Part shown: one piece after another, positions 35,215 through 44,549 of the stretch | Numbering within the stretch: position 1 is the stretch's first letter | How the letters are laid out: each line of letters starts with the position of its first letter | Origin: Solwaraspora sp. WMMD792 | Lineage (GTDB): Bacteria > Actinomycetota > Actinomycetes > Mycobacteriales > Micromonosporaceae | Length of the DNA: 64,000 nt | NCBI RefSeq assembly: GCF_029626105.1 | Contig: NZ_JARUBH010000009.1 | Location: 6,690,011-6,754,010, forward strand | Direction of reading: 5' to 3' | Notes under the pieces: model-generated | The model's input: the letters and a program-made list of their open reading frames with translations, nothing else | What the model was told of the DNA's origin: nothing | Database searches by the model: none | Position numbers and translations under genes: made by a program

Positions 35215-35928
35215 GTGAACTCGACCGTCATGTGGATCACCGCGCGCGGGCTGTTCGGCCGCCGCCGGTTCCTGCTTTTGCTGCCGCTGCCGGTGCTGGT
35301 GATCGCCCTCGCCGTGCTGTGCCGGTGGCTCGGCGTCGCGCCGGGCAACTGGGCCCAGCCGGTCCTGATCGCGCTCGGCCTGGCTGTGGTGCTGCCGGTG
35401 GTGGCGCTGATCGTCGGCACCGGGGTGCTCGGTTCGGAGATCGACGACGGCACCATCGTGCACGTACTCAGCAAGCCGCTGCCGCGCTGGCAGATCGTGC
35501 TGCCGAAGCTCGTCGTCGCGTTCGGCGTCACCACGCTGACCGTCGCGGTGCCGCTGTACGTCGCCGGGGTGCTCGCCGAATCGGTACGCCTCGGCCTCGC
35601 CCTGGCCGCCGCGAGCGCCGCCGGAGCGCTGGCCTACTCGGCGCTGTTCGTGGCGCTGAGCCTGGTCACCCGCCGTCCGGTGCTGCTCGGCCTGGTCTAC
35701 GTGCTGATCTGGGAAGGGCTGCTGGGCAACATCGTCTCCGGCACCCAGGTGCTCTCCGTCCAGCAGTACGTGGTCACCTTCGCCGACCGGATGGCCGCCA
35801 CGACCCTGTTCGACGGCCAGGTGTCGGTCACCGTATCGGTGATCATGACTGCGGTGATCGCGGTGCTGTTCACCCTGCTCGCCATCGACCGGCTCCGTTC
35901 GTTCAGCGTGGCCGGCGAGACCAGCTGA
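35215..35928 (+). CDS. ABC-2 type permease (second pair)
   Basis: A 237-residue membrane protein with six hydrophobic segments, starting at GTG 35215. VLGSEIDDGTIVHVLSKPLPR matches the coupling region of the first permease, so the two are paralogous and this subunit is shorter. Four genes with tight overlaps form one operon, making either one four-subunit exporter or two related ones. Confidence 0.9.
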   Translation: MNSTVMWITARGLFGRRRFLLLLPLPVLVIALAVLCRWLGVAPGNWAQPVLIALGLAVVLPVVALIVGTGVLGSEIDDGTIVHVLSKPLPRWQIVLPKLVVAFGVTTLTVAVPLYVAGVLAESVRLGLALAAASAAGALAYSALFVALSLVTRRPVLLGLVYVLIWEGLLGNIVSGTQVLSVQQYVVTFADRMAATTLFDGQVSVTVSVIMTAVIAVLFTLLAIDRLRSFSVAGETS

Positions 35929-35967
35929 CCCGACCGTACCGATCGGCTCGCATCGGGGGGTGCCCGT

Positions 35968-36001
35968 GCCGGCCGACCAGTCTCCCCGCTGGTCGGCCGG
36001 C
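35968..36001. terminator. 13-bp perfect hairpin between convergent ABC operon and ppc
   Basis: GCCGGCCGACCAG (35968-35980) pairs with CTGGTCGGCCGGC (35989-36001) around an 8-nt loop, 40 nt after the permease stop and 27 nt from the ppc stop. Confidence 0.85.
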
Positions 36002-36027
36002 CCGGCTGCGTCAGCCCGTGGGCCCGG

Positions 36028-38991
36028 TCAGCCCGTGTTGCGCATGCCGGCGGCGATGCCGTTGACCGTGGTCAGCAGGGCCCGCTCCAGCGCGGTGTTG
36101 TCGCTCGGCGCCCGCCGGGCACCCGGCGCGGTCGCCACCGTCCGGGTCGCCGCCCCCGAGTCGCGGTACTGCCGCAGCAACGCCACCTGCAGGTGGTGCA
36201 GCGGCTCCAGGTAGGTGTCCCGGACCGCGAGGGTGCGCTGCAGCACGTTGTTGTTCTGCAGCAGGCTCGACGACCCGGTGATCGCCAGCACCTCGCGTAC
36301 CGTCCGCTCGTACTCCTCGGTGATCTTGTCGAAGATCGGCTGCAGCGGACCCGGCACCAGCGTCTCCACGTAGCGCCGCGCGATGCCCAGGTCGGTCTTG
36401 GTCAGCATCATCTCGACGTTCGACAGGAACGTGCGGAAGAAGTGCCACTGCTCGAACATCTCGCCGAGCACGTCGGACAGGCCGGCCTCACGGGCGGCGG
36501 CCAGCCCGGAGCCGACCCCGAACCAGCCGGGCACGATCTGCCGCGACTGGGTCCAGCCGAACACCCACGGAATCGCCCGCAGCCCGCCAAGCCCGGCGCC
36601 GGTGTTCGGCCGCTTCGCCGGCCGGGAGCCGATGTTGAGCGCGCCCAGCAACTCGGTCGGGGTCGCCGCCCAGAAGTACGCCGGCAGGTCCGGGTCCTCG
36701 ACCAGCGAGCGATAGCAGCGGAACGCCGAGTCGGACACCACGTCCATCGCCGCGTCCCAGTTTTCCAGCAGCTCCAGCGGCTGGCGCGGCTCGGTGTGCA
36801 GCAGCGTCGCCTGCAGCACCGCCGCCACGGTCAGCTCCAGGTTCTCCCGGGCCAGGGCGGGGATCGTGTACTTGTCGGAGATCACCTCGCCCTGCTCGGT
36901 CACCTTGATCGAACCGTCCAGGGTGCCGTACGGCTGGGCCAGAATCGCCTCGTGCGTCGGCCCACCGCCCCGGCCGACGGTGCCGCCTCGGCCGTGGAAC
37001 AACCGCAGGCGTACGCCGTGCCGGGCCGCCACGTCCCGCAGCGCCCGCTGCGCCCGGTGGATCTTCCACTGGCTGGTGGTGATGCCGGCCTCCTTGTTGG
37101 AGTCGGAGTAGCCCAGCATCACCTCCTGCACCTCGCCGCGCGCGGCAACGATCGCCCGGTACGCCGGCAGCGACAGCAGCTCGTCGAGCAGGTCGCCACC
37201 GGAATCCAGCTCGGCCGGGGTCTCCAGCAGCGGCACGAAACCGACCCGGGCCAGCCCGTTGTGCACGTCGACCAGGCCGGCCTCGCGGGCCAGTACCGCG
37301 GCGGCCAGCACGTCGTCACTGCCCAACGTCATCGAGATGATGTACGACTCGACGACCTCCGGACCGAACCGCTGCTGCGCCTCGCGGATCGTGCCGAAGA
37401 CGTTGAACGTCTTGCGCGCCGACTCGGTCAGCGGAGCGTCCATGCTGGACAGCGGGCGGCGGCCGGTCAGCTCGTCGGCCAGCAGCTTCGTCCGCTCGGG
37501 GCGGCTCAACGAGTTGTAGTCGGTCACTTCGCCGACCCGGGCGTACATCTGGGCCAGCACCGCGTGGTGCGCCTCGGCATGCTCGCGCACGTCCAGCGTC
37601 GCCAGGTGCAGACCGAACGCCGACACCGTACGGATCGCCGACGCCAGCTTGCCGACCGCGGTCAGCTGACCCGAGTTGCGGGCCAACGACGCCCGCATCA
37701 GCTCCAGATCGGACAACAGCTCGTCGGAGCCACGGTAGTCGCGGCCCGGCACGTGCGCGGTGCCCCGGTTGAGTCGCAGCCGGGTGTTCGCCAGCTTCGC
37801 CTTCACGCACCGGGCCTTCAGCCGGTACGGCTCCTCCGCGTTGGTGCGCCGGAACCGGGGCGCCACCTCCGGCAACGCGTCGAGGTCCTTGGCCAGGCTG
37901 GCCGACAGGTCCAGCGAGACCCCGCGCAGCCGCCGGGACACCGACACCTCGTTGATCAGGGCGTCCATTGCCTCGTCGGTGGCCTGGATGCCGTGCTCGT
38001 GCTGGATCATCAGCACGTCGCGGGTCACCGCCGGGGTGACGTACGGGTTACCGTCCCGGTCGCCGCCGATCCAGCTGCCGAAGGTCAACGGCCGCGACGT
38101 CGGTGAAGTTTCAACGCCCAATTTGCGCAGCGTGTCAGCGAGATCGTCGAGCACCTGCGGGGCGGCGTCGGCGTACAGGTCACGCAGGTAGTAGACGGCG
38201 TTACGGGCTTCGTCGGTCGGGTCCGGGCGGTCCAGCCGCAACTCGTCGGTCTGCCAGAGCAGATCCAGCAGCTCCGCCAGCCGGCGGCTGCTCGCCGAGG
38301 CGTGCTCACTGGCCCCGTACAGCACCGCTTCGGACATCTCCACGTCGAGTTCGTCGGCGACCGCCCGCAGCTTCGACAGGATCGACCGGCGGGCCGCCTC
38401 GGTCGGGTGGGCGGTGAACACCGGGCGTACCGCGAGCCGGCGGGCGGCAGCGGCGATCTCGTCGGCCGACACCCCGCGAGCGGAGATCAACGTCGCGGCC
38501 TTGTCCAGCCAGCCACCCTCGGTGGCCCGGCGGCGGCGCAGGTCCCGGGCCCGGTGCACCTGCTCGGTGATGTTCGCCAGGTGGAAGTAGGTGGAGAAGG
38601 CGCGGGCCAGCTTCGTACCCGTGGTGACGTCCATCGCGGCGAGCCGGGCCGCGGCGGCCTCGGCGTCACTGCGTACCTGGGTACGGATCTCCTCGACCAG
38701 GTCGAGCAGCGGCTGGCCCTCCTGCCGGGCCAGGGTCTGGCCGAGCAGGGTGCCGAGCCGGCGGATGTCGGACCGCAGCGCCGCGTCCGGCCCGTCCTGA
38801 TCCTGACCGCTGCCAGCAGCATCGGTCTGCACGGTGCCGGCCTTCGCGTTGCCGGCCTGGGCGGCACCGTCCTGCGCGTTGCCGGCCTGGGCCTTGTTGG
38901 CTTGCGCGGCGTCGGGTTGCGCGGCGTTTGCGGGTTGGGTGGCGGCGAGTTGCTGGGCGTCGGGCATCGGGTTTGCGGACAGCTCAGTCAC
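36028..38991 (-). CDS. ppc: Phosphoenolpyruvate carboxylase
   Basis: A 987-residue anaplerotic enzyme that makes oxaloacetate from PEP and bicarbonate. Start GTG 38991 with GAGGAG upstream. The first 70 residues are an Ala/Gln/Asn/Asp-rich low-complexity extension ([18 protein letters not shown]). Catalytic landmarks follow: the His in [13 protein letters not shown], the second His region in [25 protein letters not shown], the glycine-rich [17 protein letters not shown], and the C-terminal ending ...[12 protein letters not shown] that places the conserved terminal Gly in the active site. It is monocistronic between two hairpins. Confidence 0.95.
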   Translation of the reverse strand: MTELSANPMPDAQQLAATQPANAAQPDAAQANKAQAGNAQDGAAQAGNAKAGTVQTDAAGSGQDQDGPDAALRSDIRRLGTLLGQTLARQEGQPLLDLVEEIRTQVRSDAEAAAARLAAMDVTTGTKLARAFSTYFHLANITEQVHRARDLRRRRATEGGWLDKAATLISARGVSADEIAAAARRLAVRPVFTAHPTEAARRSILSKLRAVADELDVEMSEAVLYGASEHASASSRRLAELLDLLWQTDELRLDRPDPTDEARNAVYYLRDLYADAAPQVLDDLADTLRKLGVETSPTSRPLTFGSWIGGDRDGNPYVTPAVTRDVLMIQHEHGIQATDEAMDALINEVSVSRRLRGVSLDLSASLAKDLDALPEVAPRFRRTNAEEPYRLKARCVKAKLANTRLRLNRGTAHVPGRDYRGSDELLSDLELMRASLARNSGQLTAVGKLASAIRTVSAFGLHLATLDVREHAEAHHAVLAQMYARVGEVTDYNSLSRPERTKLLADELTGRRPLSSMDAPLTESARKTFNVFGTIREAQQRFGPEVVESYIISMTLGSDDVLAAAVLAREAGLVDVHNGLARVGFVPLLETPAELDSGGDLLDELLSLPAYRAIVAARGEVQEVMLGYSDSNKEAGITTSQWKIHRAQRALRDVAARHGVRLRLFHGRGGTVGRGGGPTHEAILAQPYGTLDGSIKVTEQGEVISDKYTIPALARENLELTVAAVLQATLLHTEPRQPLELLENWDAAMDVVSDSAFRCYRSLVEDPDLPAYFWAATPTELLGALNIGSRPAKRPNTGAGLGGLRAIPWVFGWTQSRQIVPGWFGVGSGLAAAREAGLSDVLGEMFEQWHFFRTFLSNVEMMLTKTDLGIARRYVETLVPGPLQPIFDKITEEYERTVREVLAITGSSSLLQNNNVLQRTLAVRDTYLEPLHHLQVALLRQYRDSGAATRTVATAPGARRAPSDNTALERALLTTVNGIAAGMRNTG

Positions 38992-39208
38992 TGGGCGCTC
39001 CTCACGCGAGTACGAAGGACGGCGCTGTCCGACAACTTGGATGTTATCGGCCGTCCCCCCGGCCACGGGGAAACTGGTGAGTCTTGTCTCAACGTTCGGC
39101 GTACCGTCCCGGAATGTCTCTTTCTGGGGTGGCCCGCCCAACCGGCGATGCCCCCTTCAGGGGCGGCGCCCACGCAGCGAGGGGAGCCGGTCACCCCCAC
39201 CTGCTCAG

Positions 39209-39265
39209 CGAGGGAACCTACATTGTCGTCAAACCCGCCGGGTGACAACAATGTAGGTTCCCTCG
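39209..39265. repeat. 18-bp perfect inverted repeat, large hairpin
   Basis: CGAGGGAACCTACATTGT (39209-39226) and ACAATGTAGGTTCCCTCG (39248-39265) are exact complements; beyond one C-A mismatch a further GTC/GAC pair closes a 13-nt loop. It sits 7 nt after the DUF559 stop and over 200 bp upstream of ppc. It can act as the DUF559 terminator, yet its AT content is unlike other terminators in the window, and it could be a dispersed palindromic element. Confidence 0.8.
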
Positions 39266-39271
39266 ATCCGA

Positions 39272-40252
39272 TCACTGGCGTTGCTCGGCGATGGCCTGCC
39301 GGACCATCCGGGCGAGTTGTCCGCTTTGCCGGAGGACGTCGTCCGCAGTGAAGCGCAGTACGAGCCAGCCGGCGGCCCGCAGCGCGTTGTACCGACCCAC
39401 GTCACGGCGGAACGTCGCCCGCTCCCGATGGTGGTCACCCTCGTACTCGATGGCGATCCGCCACTGCGGGTAGGCAAGATCGACCCGAGCAATTAAGCGA
39501 CCCCGGCCGGCACCATCCGATGCCTGTCGTCGCGATGTCGTATGCCGTTGCGGCCTCGCCTGCGGCGGCCTCGCCTGCTGCGCCGGCCGGCGTACTTCGT
39601 ACTGCACTGTCGGGCGGGGCAGGCCGGCATCGTGCAGCACGAGCCGGAGCCGCGACTCCATCGGCGACTCGGCCAACGGCTCGGCGAGCGTGACGAGTTC
39701 GCGCAGTTGGGCGATGCCACGTCCGCCGGTGTTGGTGTCGAGGTAGCCGGTGAGGGCTTCAGCGCGCAGCAGACGGCGGTGCAGCATGGCGTCGAGTGCG
39801 GCGAGCGCGTCGGCCCGGGGCAGCAGACGGCCCAGGTCGAACGCCGTGCGTATCTCGGTGGTCAACGCGATACCGCCGAACGAAACGGTGATGTCGGTCG
39901 GGTCGAGCGCGCGACGGGAGACGGCCAGCCGGGGGTGCGCGCCGAGTCTGGCCGAGCGAGGCAGGGTGACGTGCACCGGGCTCCTACGGGGGAGCAGGCC
40001 GACACCCCACAGGTACGCGGCGCTCAGTCCGCTGATCGCCCCGCCGACGGGCAGCTTCACCGCCACCGCCTCGCACCACATCCGGTGGTCGTCGGGGTCG
40101 AACGCCGCCGCCTCCACGTAGACGTCGGGAAGCAGCCGTTGCCAGGCAGGGCCACGGAGCATCTGCCAGGTGGCCAGGCCGGCAGCCACCGCTCGGCTAC
40201 CGGAGAACGGGGCGAACCTCAACTCGCGAGGGACTCTGGCGGCGACAGACAT
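39272..40252 (-). CDS. DUF559 (Vsr-like fold) endonuclease-domain protein
   Basis: About 326 residues from the ATG at 40252 (a GTG nine codons earlier is possible). The N-terminal two thirds resemble AbiEi-antitoxin-like proteins (LATWQMLRGPAWQRLLPDVYV, ISGLSAAYLWGVGLLP, TEIRTAFDLGRLLPRADALA). The C-terminal DUF559 domain has RVDLAYPQWRIAIEYEGDHH, whose Asp and Glu plus RRDVGRYNALRAAGW match the Vsr/PD-(D/E)XK-like active site. An Arg/Gln/Pro-rich insert of about 30 residues (QQARPPQARPQRHTTS) interrupts the domain. Such genes are common in Micromonosporaceae with unknown role; the divergent NACHT gene makes a defence role worth testing. Confidence 0.75.
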   Translation of the reverse strand: MSVAARVPRELRFAPFSGSRAVAAGLATWQMLRGPAWQRLLPDVYVEAAAFDPDDHRMWCEAVAVKLPVGGAISGLSAAYLWGVGLLPRRSPVHVTLPRSARLGAHPRLAVSRRALDPTDITVSFGGIALTTEIRTAFDLGRLLPRADALAALDAMLHRRLLRAEALTGYLDTNTGGRGIAQLRELVTLAEPLAESPMESRLRLVLHDAGLPRPTVQYEVRRPAQQARPPQARPQRHTTSRRQASDGAGRGRLIARVDLAYPQWRIAIEYEGDHHRERATFRRDVGRYNALRAAGWLVLRFTADDVLRQSGQLARMVRQAIAEQRQ

Positions 40253-40427
40253 CGGCAGAGCCTGCCCGACAGGCTTCACTGACCGCTGCCCCAGCGACCG
40301 GTTGCGTCACCGATCCGACTGCTCCTGTACGAAGACGCCTTCGCACCACGAGTGACCGGGCTACGTTGACCGCGATGGCAGGGGGCACTTCGCCCCAGCT
40401 GGACGCGCCGTGGACGGGGGTACGGTG

Positions 40428-42896
40428 ATGCGCGGCTGGCTCGGAAGATCCTGGCTCTTGTCCCCCCGCGTCTGGTGGGCCCGCTTGGTTCGTCGAGCCG
40501 AGATAGAGGTGGAGTACCAGTCTCGGCCCCTCCTGCAGCGTGCCGTCGAGCCGCGGCAGACCGACGCCCGCCCGTGGCACCGAACCCTGTGGTTTGCCCT
40601 CTGCCGAGCGGCATTGGTGCTGATCGCTTTAGTCGTCGTGATCTTCCAATTGTTGGTTCCCCTTTACAGCATCTTTTCGCGCTGGCATGACTGGGACAGG
40701 CTAATTCCGCCATGGTCGTACCAATGGCTGCAGTGGAGCCCAGCCACGGCGTGGGGTGAGATGAAGACCGTTCTCGGTCCGATTATCAGCATCGCCTTCG
40801 CCTTTGTCGTCTACTACATATTTGCGCATTGGCGAATCATCCGCTTCTATCGGAAGAAGGCGCATGATTCGCCGACGGAACTCGTGGAGACCGCAACAAA
40901 GATTATCGATGACGTGCCTGGTCGCCGGGAGTTGTGTGAGGTGCTGATCGAGCGAATTCGGGATCCGGCGACTCGGTCTCCGATGGTGCTCATCGGTGGG
41001 GTGGGTGCCGGAAAGACTGCAACGCTGGTCGAGCTGACCCGGAAGTTGGCTGCACAAGATATCGTGCCTATCCCGATCCGGCTACGGGACACGGCTGGGA
41101 AGGAAGAACTCAACTTCAAGGAGCTGGCTAGAGAGAAGTTCAAGAAGGAAGTCGATTCGAAACTGTTCAGTGACGGCCACATGGAGCGGCTCTGGCGGGA
41201 GCTCTTCCGCTCCAACGAGGTGGCTATCCTCGCGGACGGACTCGACGAGGCAATTCAGGGAGCGCCGGCTAGGGATAGTGCGATCCGGGAAGCTATTCAG
41301 CAGGCCGTCCATGACGGTCTGCCGTTGGTGATCGCTTCCCGCCCTTACGATCCGCTACGCGGTATGAAGTCGACGGTCATCGCGTTGGAGCCGCTCGGTG
41401 AGGGTGCCGCCATCGAATATGCGAGTAGATCCGGCTCCCGATCGAATCAGTCGATCGCCGATATCGCGACTCTTGTGCACGCAGCGGACGTCGCGGAGTC
41501 GCCGATGTTTCTGCGCATCATCCGTGATCTGGAAGTTATAGATCAGTTGCCCAATGAGCTAAGTGGTGGCACTGGTCTTGATGCCAAGAGTTCCTGGCGA
41601 TCAAGGGACCGTGCTCACGTTCGACTCTCCCTGCTGCGAAAATGGTGTGAAGCGCTTTGTGAAGGCACCTTTCGTGTGGATTACGCTCACACGAAGGAAG
41701 AGCGTAGGATCACTGAGGAGATCCTCCAGGCATTCGCTTGTCTTGGTCTCGGCCTCGGACAGCAATCACCGCAGTTCGTACGCTTCGACGATCTTCACAA
41801 AGACGAGTTGCGCTTCGATGATCCCCATAAAGATAAGGGGGATGGCAAATTTGCCAAAGTCGTCAGGGGGAGTCTGAGTGATCGACTGAGGAAACATGTT
41901 TCGAGTAACCAAGTTGACATCAATAACAGGGATGATGTCGTTATCGCCACCCAGCGAGGTGAGGCGCTGGGGTTCGTGCACGAAGCAAGTGGTGGTGTGC
42001 GTTTTCAGTATGGCGACCTTCAGGCGTACCTTGCCGCCGAATTCATGATTGGCCTCCGGCCTGATGATCTTCAGCGGGTAATGGCTAGGTTTGGGTTGCC
42101 AGCTAGCGGCGAGGGTCGTCCTGATCATCGCCAGCCGAGCCGGGAGCTACTGGACTCGTTGATAACAATGTCGCGAATTTCGGGCGAGGAATTGAATAGG
42201 TGCGGATTCTCTCCGGACGGGGTTGTGGAAATTCTTCGCGCAGAGGCGGGCAAGGCTGATGGGAAAGGACGGTTAATTCCATGTTGGCGCCTAGAGATGT
42301 ATGCTGCGGCATTGGAGATCGATGTCATCTGCGAAAACCCGCTACAGCGTCGGATAATTGGGCAACTGCTCAAGCAATGGGACAACTTCCGAGAGGAAGA
42401 AACCGCACCTGATCGACCACTGGACGAAGCGAAGCTCCATCTGGTGCGGCGAGCCGGTGATGCTGCGCGAATACTGCATGATCGAGCCGTCGTCGGTGAG
42501 GTGCGCAGTATGATGATGCCGTACGACCGGTTGTTTGAGATCGCGATTAAGGAGAACTCGTACCGTGTTCGGCTGGCAACCGCTCGCGAGGTTGGTCTCG
42601 GCGGAGTTGACGCGACCCGGCAGTTGTGCGTGGGAGATCTGCTGGCACCGCCACCTTTGACGAATGCTGATCGAGGGCCGGAGACCGTCCATGCGGCGGA
42701 GGTGACTGCTAGCCGCAATTCGTTTCTCCGCTGGCGGTCCCTGCATCGGTCAGGTCGGAAGGTCGCAGGGGAAGATACCTCTTCCTTCACCGTACGTGCG
42801 GCGGTCTCTGCCAGAAATTTGCAGTTAGGGACCAGTGCAGAGCCAACCGGCCTGCCGGTCCGTGAGGCGGAGACTTCGCAGGGGGCGCGAGAATGA
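40428..42896 (+). CDS. Membrane-anchored NACHT/STAND NTPase, N-terminal and central part
   Basis: 822 residues from the ATG at 40428, which has GGGGG 7 nt upstream. Two membrane segments lie at about residues 50-80 (ALVLIALVVVIFQLLVPLY) and 108-132 (ISIAFAFVVYYIFAHW). A NACHT-type P-loop domain follows: Walker A LIGGVGAGKTATLVEL near residue 188, Walker B VAILADGLDEA near 267, sensor-like LPLVIASRPYDPLRG near 305. A helical region without recognised repeats follows. Codon use is richer in A/T-ending codons than neighbouring genes, suggesting transfer. The frame ends abruptly where the next ORF continues in the +1 frame, so I think this is one gene split by an indel near a G5 run (about 42875-42890), or by frameshifting. 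Confidence 0.75.
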   Translation: MRGWLGRSWLLSPRVWWARLVRRAEIEVEYQSRPLLQRAVEPRQTDARPWHRTLWFALCRAALVLIALVVVIFQLLVPLYSIFSRWHDWDRLIPPWSYQWLQWSPATAWGEMKTVLGPIISIAFAFVVYYIFAHWRIIRFYRKKAHDSPTELVETATKIIDDVPGRRELCEVLIERIRDPATRSPMVLIGGVGAGKTATLVELTRKLAAQDIVPIPIRLRDTAGKEELNFKELAREKFKKEVDSKLFSDGHMERLWRELFRSNEVAILADGLDEAIQGAPARDSAIREAIQQAVHDGLPLVIASRPYDPLRGMKSTVIALEPLGEGAAIEYASRSGSRSNQSIADIATLVHAADVAESPMFLRIIRDLEVIDQLPNELSGGTGLDAKSSWRSRDRAHVRLSLLRKWCEALCEGTFRVDYAHTKEERRITEEILQAFACLGLGLGQQSPQFVRFDDLHKDELRFDDPHKDKGDGKFAKVVRGSLSDRLRKHVSSNQVDINNRDDVVIATQRGEALGFVHEASGGVRFQYGDLQAYLAAEFMIGLRPDDLQRVMARFGLPASGEGRPDHRQPSRELLDSLITMSRISGEELNRCGFSPDGVVEILRAEAGKADGKGRLIPCWRLEMYAAALEIDVICENPLQRRIIGQLLKQWDNFREEETAPDRPLDEAKLHLVRRAGDAARILHDRAVVGEVRSMMMPYDRLFEIAIKENSYRVRLATAREVGLGGVDATRQLCVGDLLAPPPLTNADRGPETVHAAEVTASRNSFLRWRSLHRSGRKVAGEDTSSFTVRAAVSARNLQLGTSAEPTGLPVREAETSQGARE

Positions 42897-44088
42897 AGAC
42901 CGCTACCAGATCATCGGATGGATGCTACCGCTGCTCTGCCTTTCTGTCAGTCTGGAAGAGCAAAATTCTCAGGAAACCGACAGCAAAACCAGGTCGGCCA
43001 AAATTCCTGTTTCCAGATGTAACAAAATTCTCACCGAGAAGCTCGACCAGTGGCTGTTTGCGTTGCCCAAGCGGGATCCCGCCCAACCCTATGTGCGTTT
43101 TCCGATCCGGGCGGAGTTGGCGCTGGCGCAGGGCTTCCGGCTCGCTGCCAACCTTCGTCGCCTGCCCCGAGGCTCCCGAGTGCGAGACCGCAGCTTTCTG
43201 ATCGAGCGGGCCGAGTTGGCGCTGCGCAACTCCGGGTTCTGGTACAGCCAGATCGCTCTGATCCAGGCGCTCACCCTGCTTTCGCTCCCCGATGATCCGA
43301 ATGCGTCGGCTCCGCCGGGCGGGCATGTTGCCGATCCCTGGGCCCAGGTCCAGTACTGGATCGGTCTGGCCGGCAGCGCCGTTCCAGGTGGCGAGAGGGG
43401 CAAGGCACATCCATTTGTCACCGAGGTCGGTCGCTTTTGTTTGTCTGCGCTGCTCACCATGCGTCCCGAACGTTACATCTGGATCGACGAGAGCGAGACA
43501 GCAAGCAGGGTCGGTGCGTGCAGCCCGTCGGAGGATGTCCGGTGGCACCAGACGTCGTGGATCCCGGATTCGATGGGCTGGAGTCTGCTGGTGCCCCGAG
43601 CGCAGCGTCTGCTGGCCGACGTCATGCTGCTCTACAACCTTGCCGACCGAGGGGAGAGCCCGGACCGCCGGGAGGTGCGGCTGGCCAGGTCGGACCGTAA
43701 CGATCTGCCGCCTTGTATGACGAGTGACCGCGAGGCATTGCAGGCCAAGCGGAACCTTGACCTCAAGGAACGTGGCGAACCGGGCAAGACCTGCCTGCAC
43801 GGCTGCCCGTTTCGACTCTGCCCGCTGCCAGCTCGAGGCGAACGCCTGACGTATCAGTTGGACCAGAGCTTCTGTGCGCGCCAGGCGGACCTGGCCAGCA
43901 CGATGAGGGTCGATTTCTGGCACAGCGATTTCTGGAAGTCAGGCTATTGGCGGTACGGCCCGTGGCGCCCAGAATTATGGCGAGCCTGGTTCGTCAACCG
44001 GGCAACCTGGCAGGCGGTGCCCCGCTCGGCGCTGAGCCGGTTCTGGCGGCAGATGTCAGAGCGTGACCTGCCCGACGACCGCTGGTAG
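42835..44088 (+). CDS. C-terminal part of the split NACHT/STAND protein
   Basis: A 417-residue frame open from a GTG at 42835. The first 20 residues are Arg-rich and look like out-of-frame reading of the preceding gene; sensible protein begins at ENEDRYQIIGWMLPLLCLSV. Blocks such as LALAQGFRLAANLRRLP, FWYSQIALIQALTLLSLPDD, MRPERYIWIDESETASRVG, GWSLLVPRAQRLLADVMLLYNLA and CLHGCPFRLCPLPARG are what I remember from the C-terminus of long single-chain actinobacterial NACHT proteins. It has no good ribosome site of its own. The tail is unusually Trp-rich (FWHSDFWKSGYWRYGPWRPE). Confidence 0.65.
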   Translation: MQSQPACRSVRRRLRRGRENEDRYQIIGWMLPLLCLSVSLEEQNSQETDSKTRSAKIPVSRCNKILTEKLDQWLFALPKRDPAQPYVRFPIRAELALAQGFRLAANLRRLPRGSRVRDRSFLIERAELALRNSGFWYSQIALIQALTLLSLPDDPNASAPPGGHVADPWAQVQYWIGLAGSAVPGGERGKAHPFVTEVGRFCLSALLTMRPERYIWIDESETASRVGACSPSEDVRWHQTSWIPDSMGWSLLVPRAQRLLADVMLLYNLADRGESPDRREVRLARSDRNDLPPCMTSDREALQAKRNLDLKERGEPGKTCLHGCPFRLCPLPARGERLTYQLDQSFCARQADLASTMRVDFWHSDFWKSGYWRYGPWRPELWRAWFVNRATWQAVPRSALSRFWRQMSERDLPDDRW

Positions 44089-44113
44089 TGAGCGCCTCGG
44101 GTCTGCCGGATCG

Positions 44114-44338
44114 TCATCGATCCGACTGCTCCCGCACGAAGACACCCTCGCCTTGGCGGCCTTCGATCAGACCTTCGGCCTTGAGGATCAGCAGAGCCGT
44201 CCGGACCGAGCCGTACGACACGCCGTAGTGCTCGATGAGCCCCTGCGTCGTCGGCAGCTGGTCACCGGGTCGTAGCTCGCCTGAGCGAATCTGGGCTCGG
44301 ATGGCGGAAGCCACCCGTTCGTACTTCGGCGTGGTCAT
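44114..44338 (-). CDS. Short GntR-family winged-helix regulator
   Basis: A 74-residue protein that is only the GntR DNA-binding domain: YERVASAIRAQIRSGELRPG, then LIEHYGVSYGSVRTALLILK and the wing LIEGRQGEGVFVRE. No effector domain follows, so it must act through dimer formation or a partner. The start ATG at 44338 has GGGAGA upstream; the long frame beyond is unsupported. It is convergent with the split NACHT gene with a 25-bp gap. Three 9-bp repeats lie 64-90 bp upstream of its start. Confidence 0.88.
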   Translation of the reverse strand: MTTPKYERVASAIRAQIRSGELRPGDQLPTTQGLIEHYGVSYGSVRTALLILKAEGLIEGRQGEGVFVREQSDR

Positions 44339-44401
44339 GTCGGTTGGTCTCCCTGGCTCGCAGCGCCAAGTAGACCACCGAAGATCGACAGCGTCTATTA
44401 C

Positions 44402-44428
44402 GTCGACAGTGTCGACAATGTCGACCCT
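44402..44428. promoter_or_regulatory. Three tandem 9-bp repeats, candidate GntR operator
   Basis: GTCGACAGT, GTCGACAAT and GTCGACCCT follow without gaps; each has the palindromic core GTCGAC. They lie between the divergent GntR and small hypothetical genes. Confidence 0.5.
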
Positions 44429-44549
44429 CTGTCGTAACCTCGGTACTGCTCTCCTTGGCTCGCAACCGGGTGGAGCAGGACTTGTAGGCGGCCCGGGTGG
44501 AGTTGGCGCTCCAGGATCCCGGGCCTTGACCGGGAGAGGACCCCGGCCC

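Noticed and set aside
42893-43201. ORF starting with ATGA overlap at the end of the first NACHT part
   Set aside because: The overlap looks like coupling, but the product is basic and lacks structure; the +1 frame carries the conserved protein instead.
42925-43923. 332-codon minus-strand ORF opposite the second NACHT part
   Set aside because: Antisense shadow; the plus strand shows ordered motifs (RYIWIDES, CLHGCPFRLCP).
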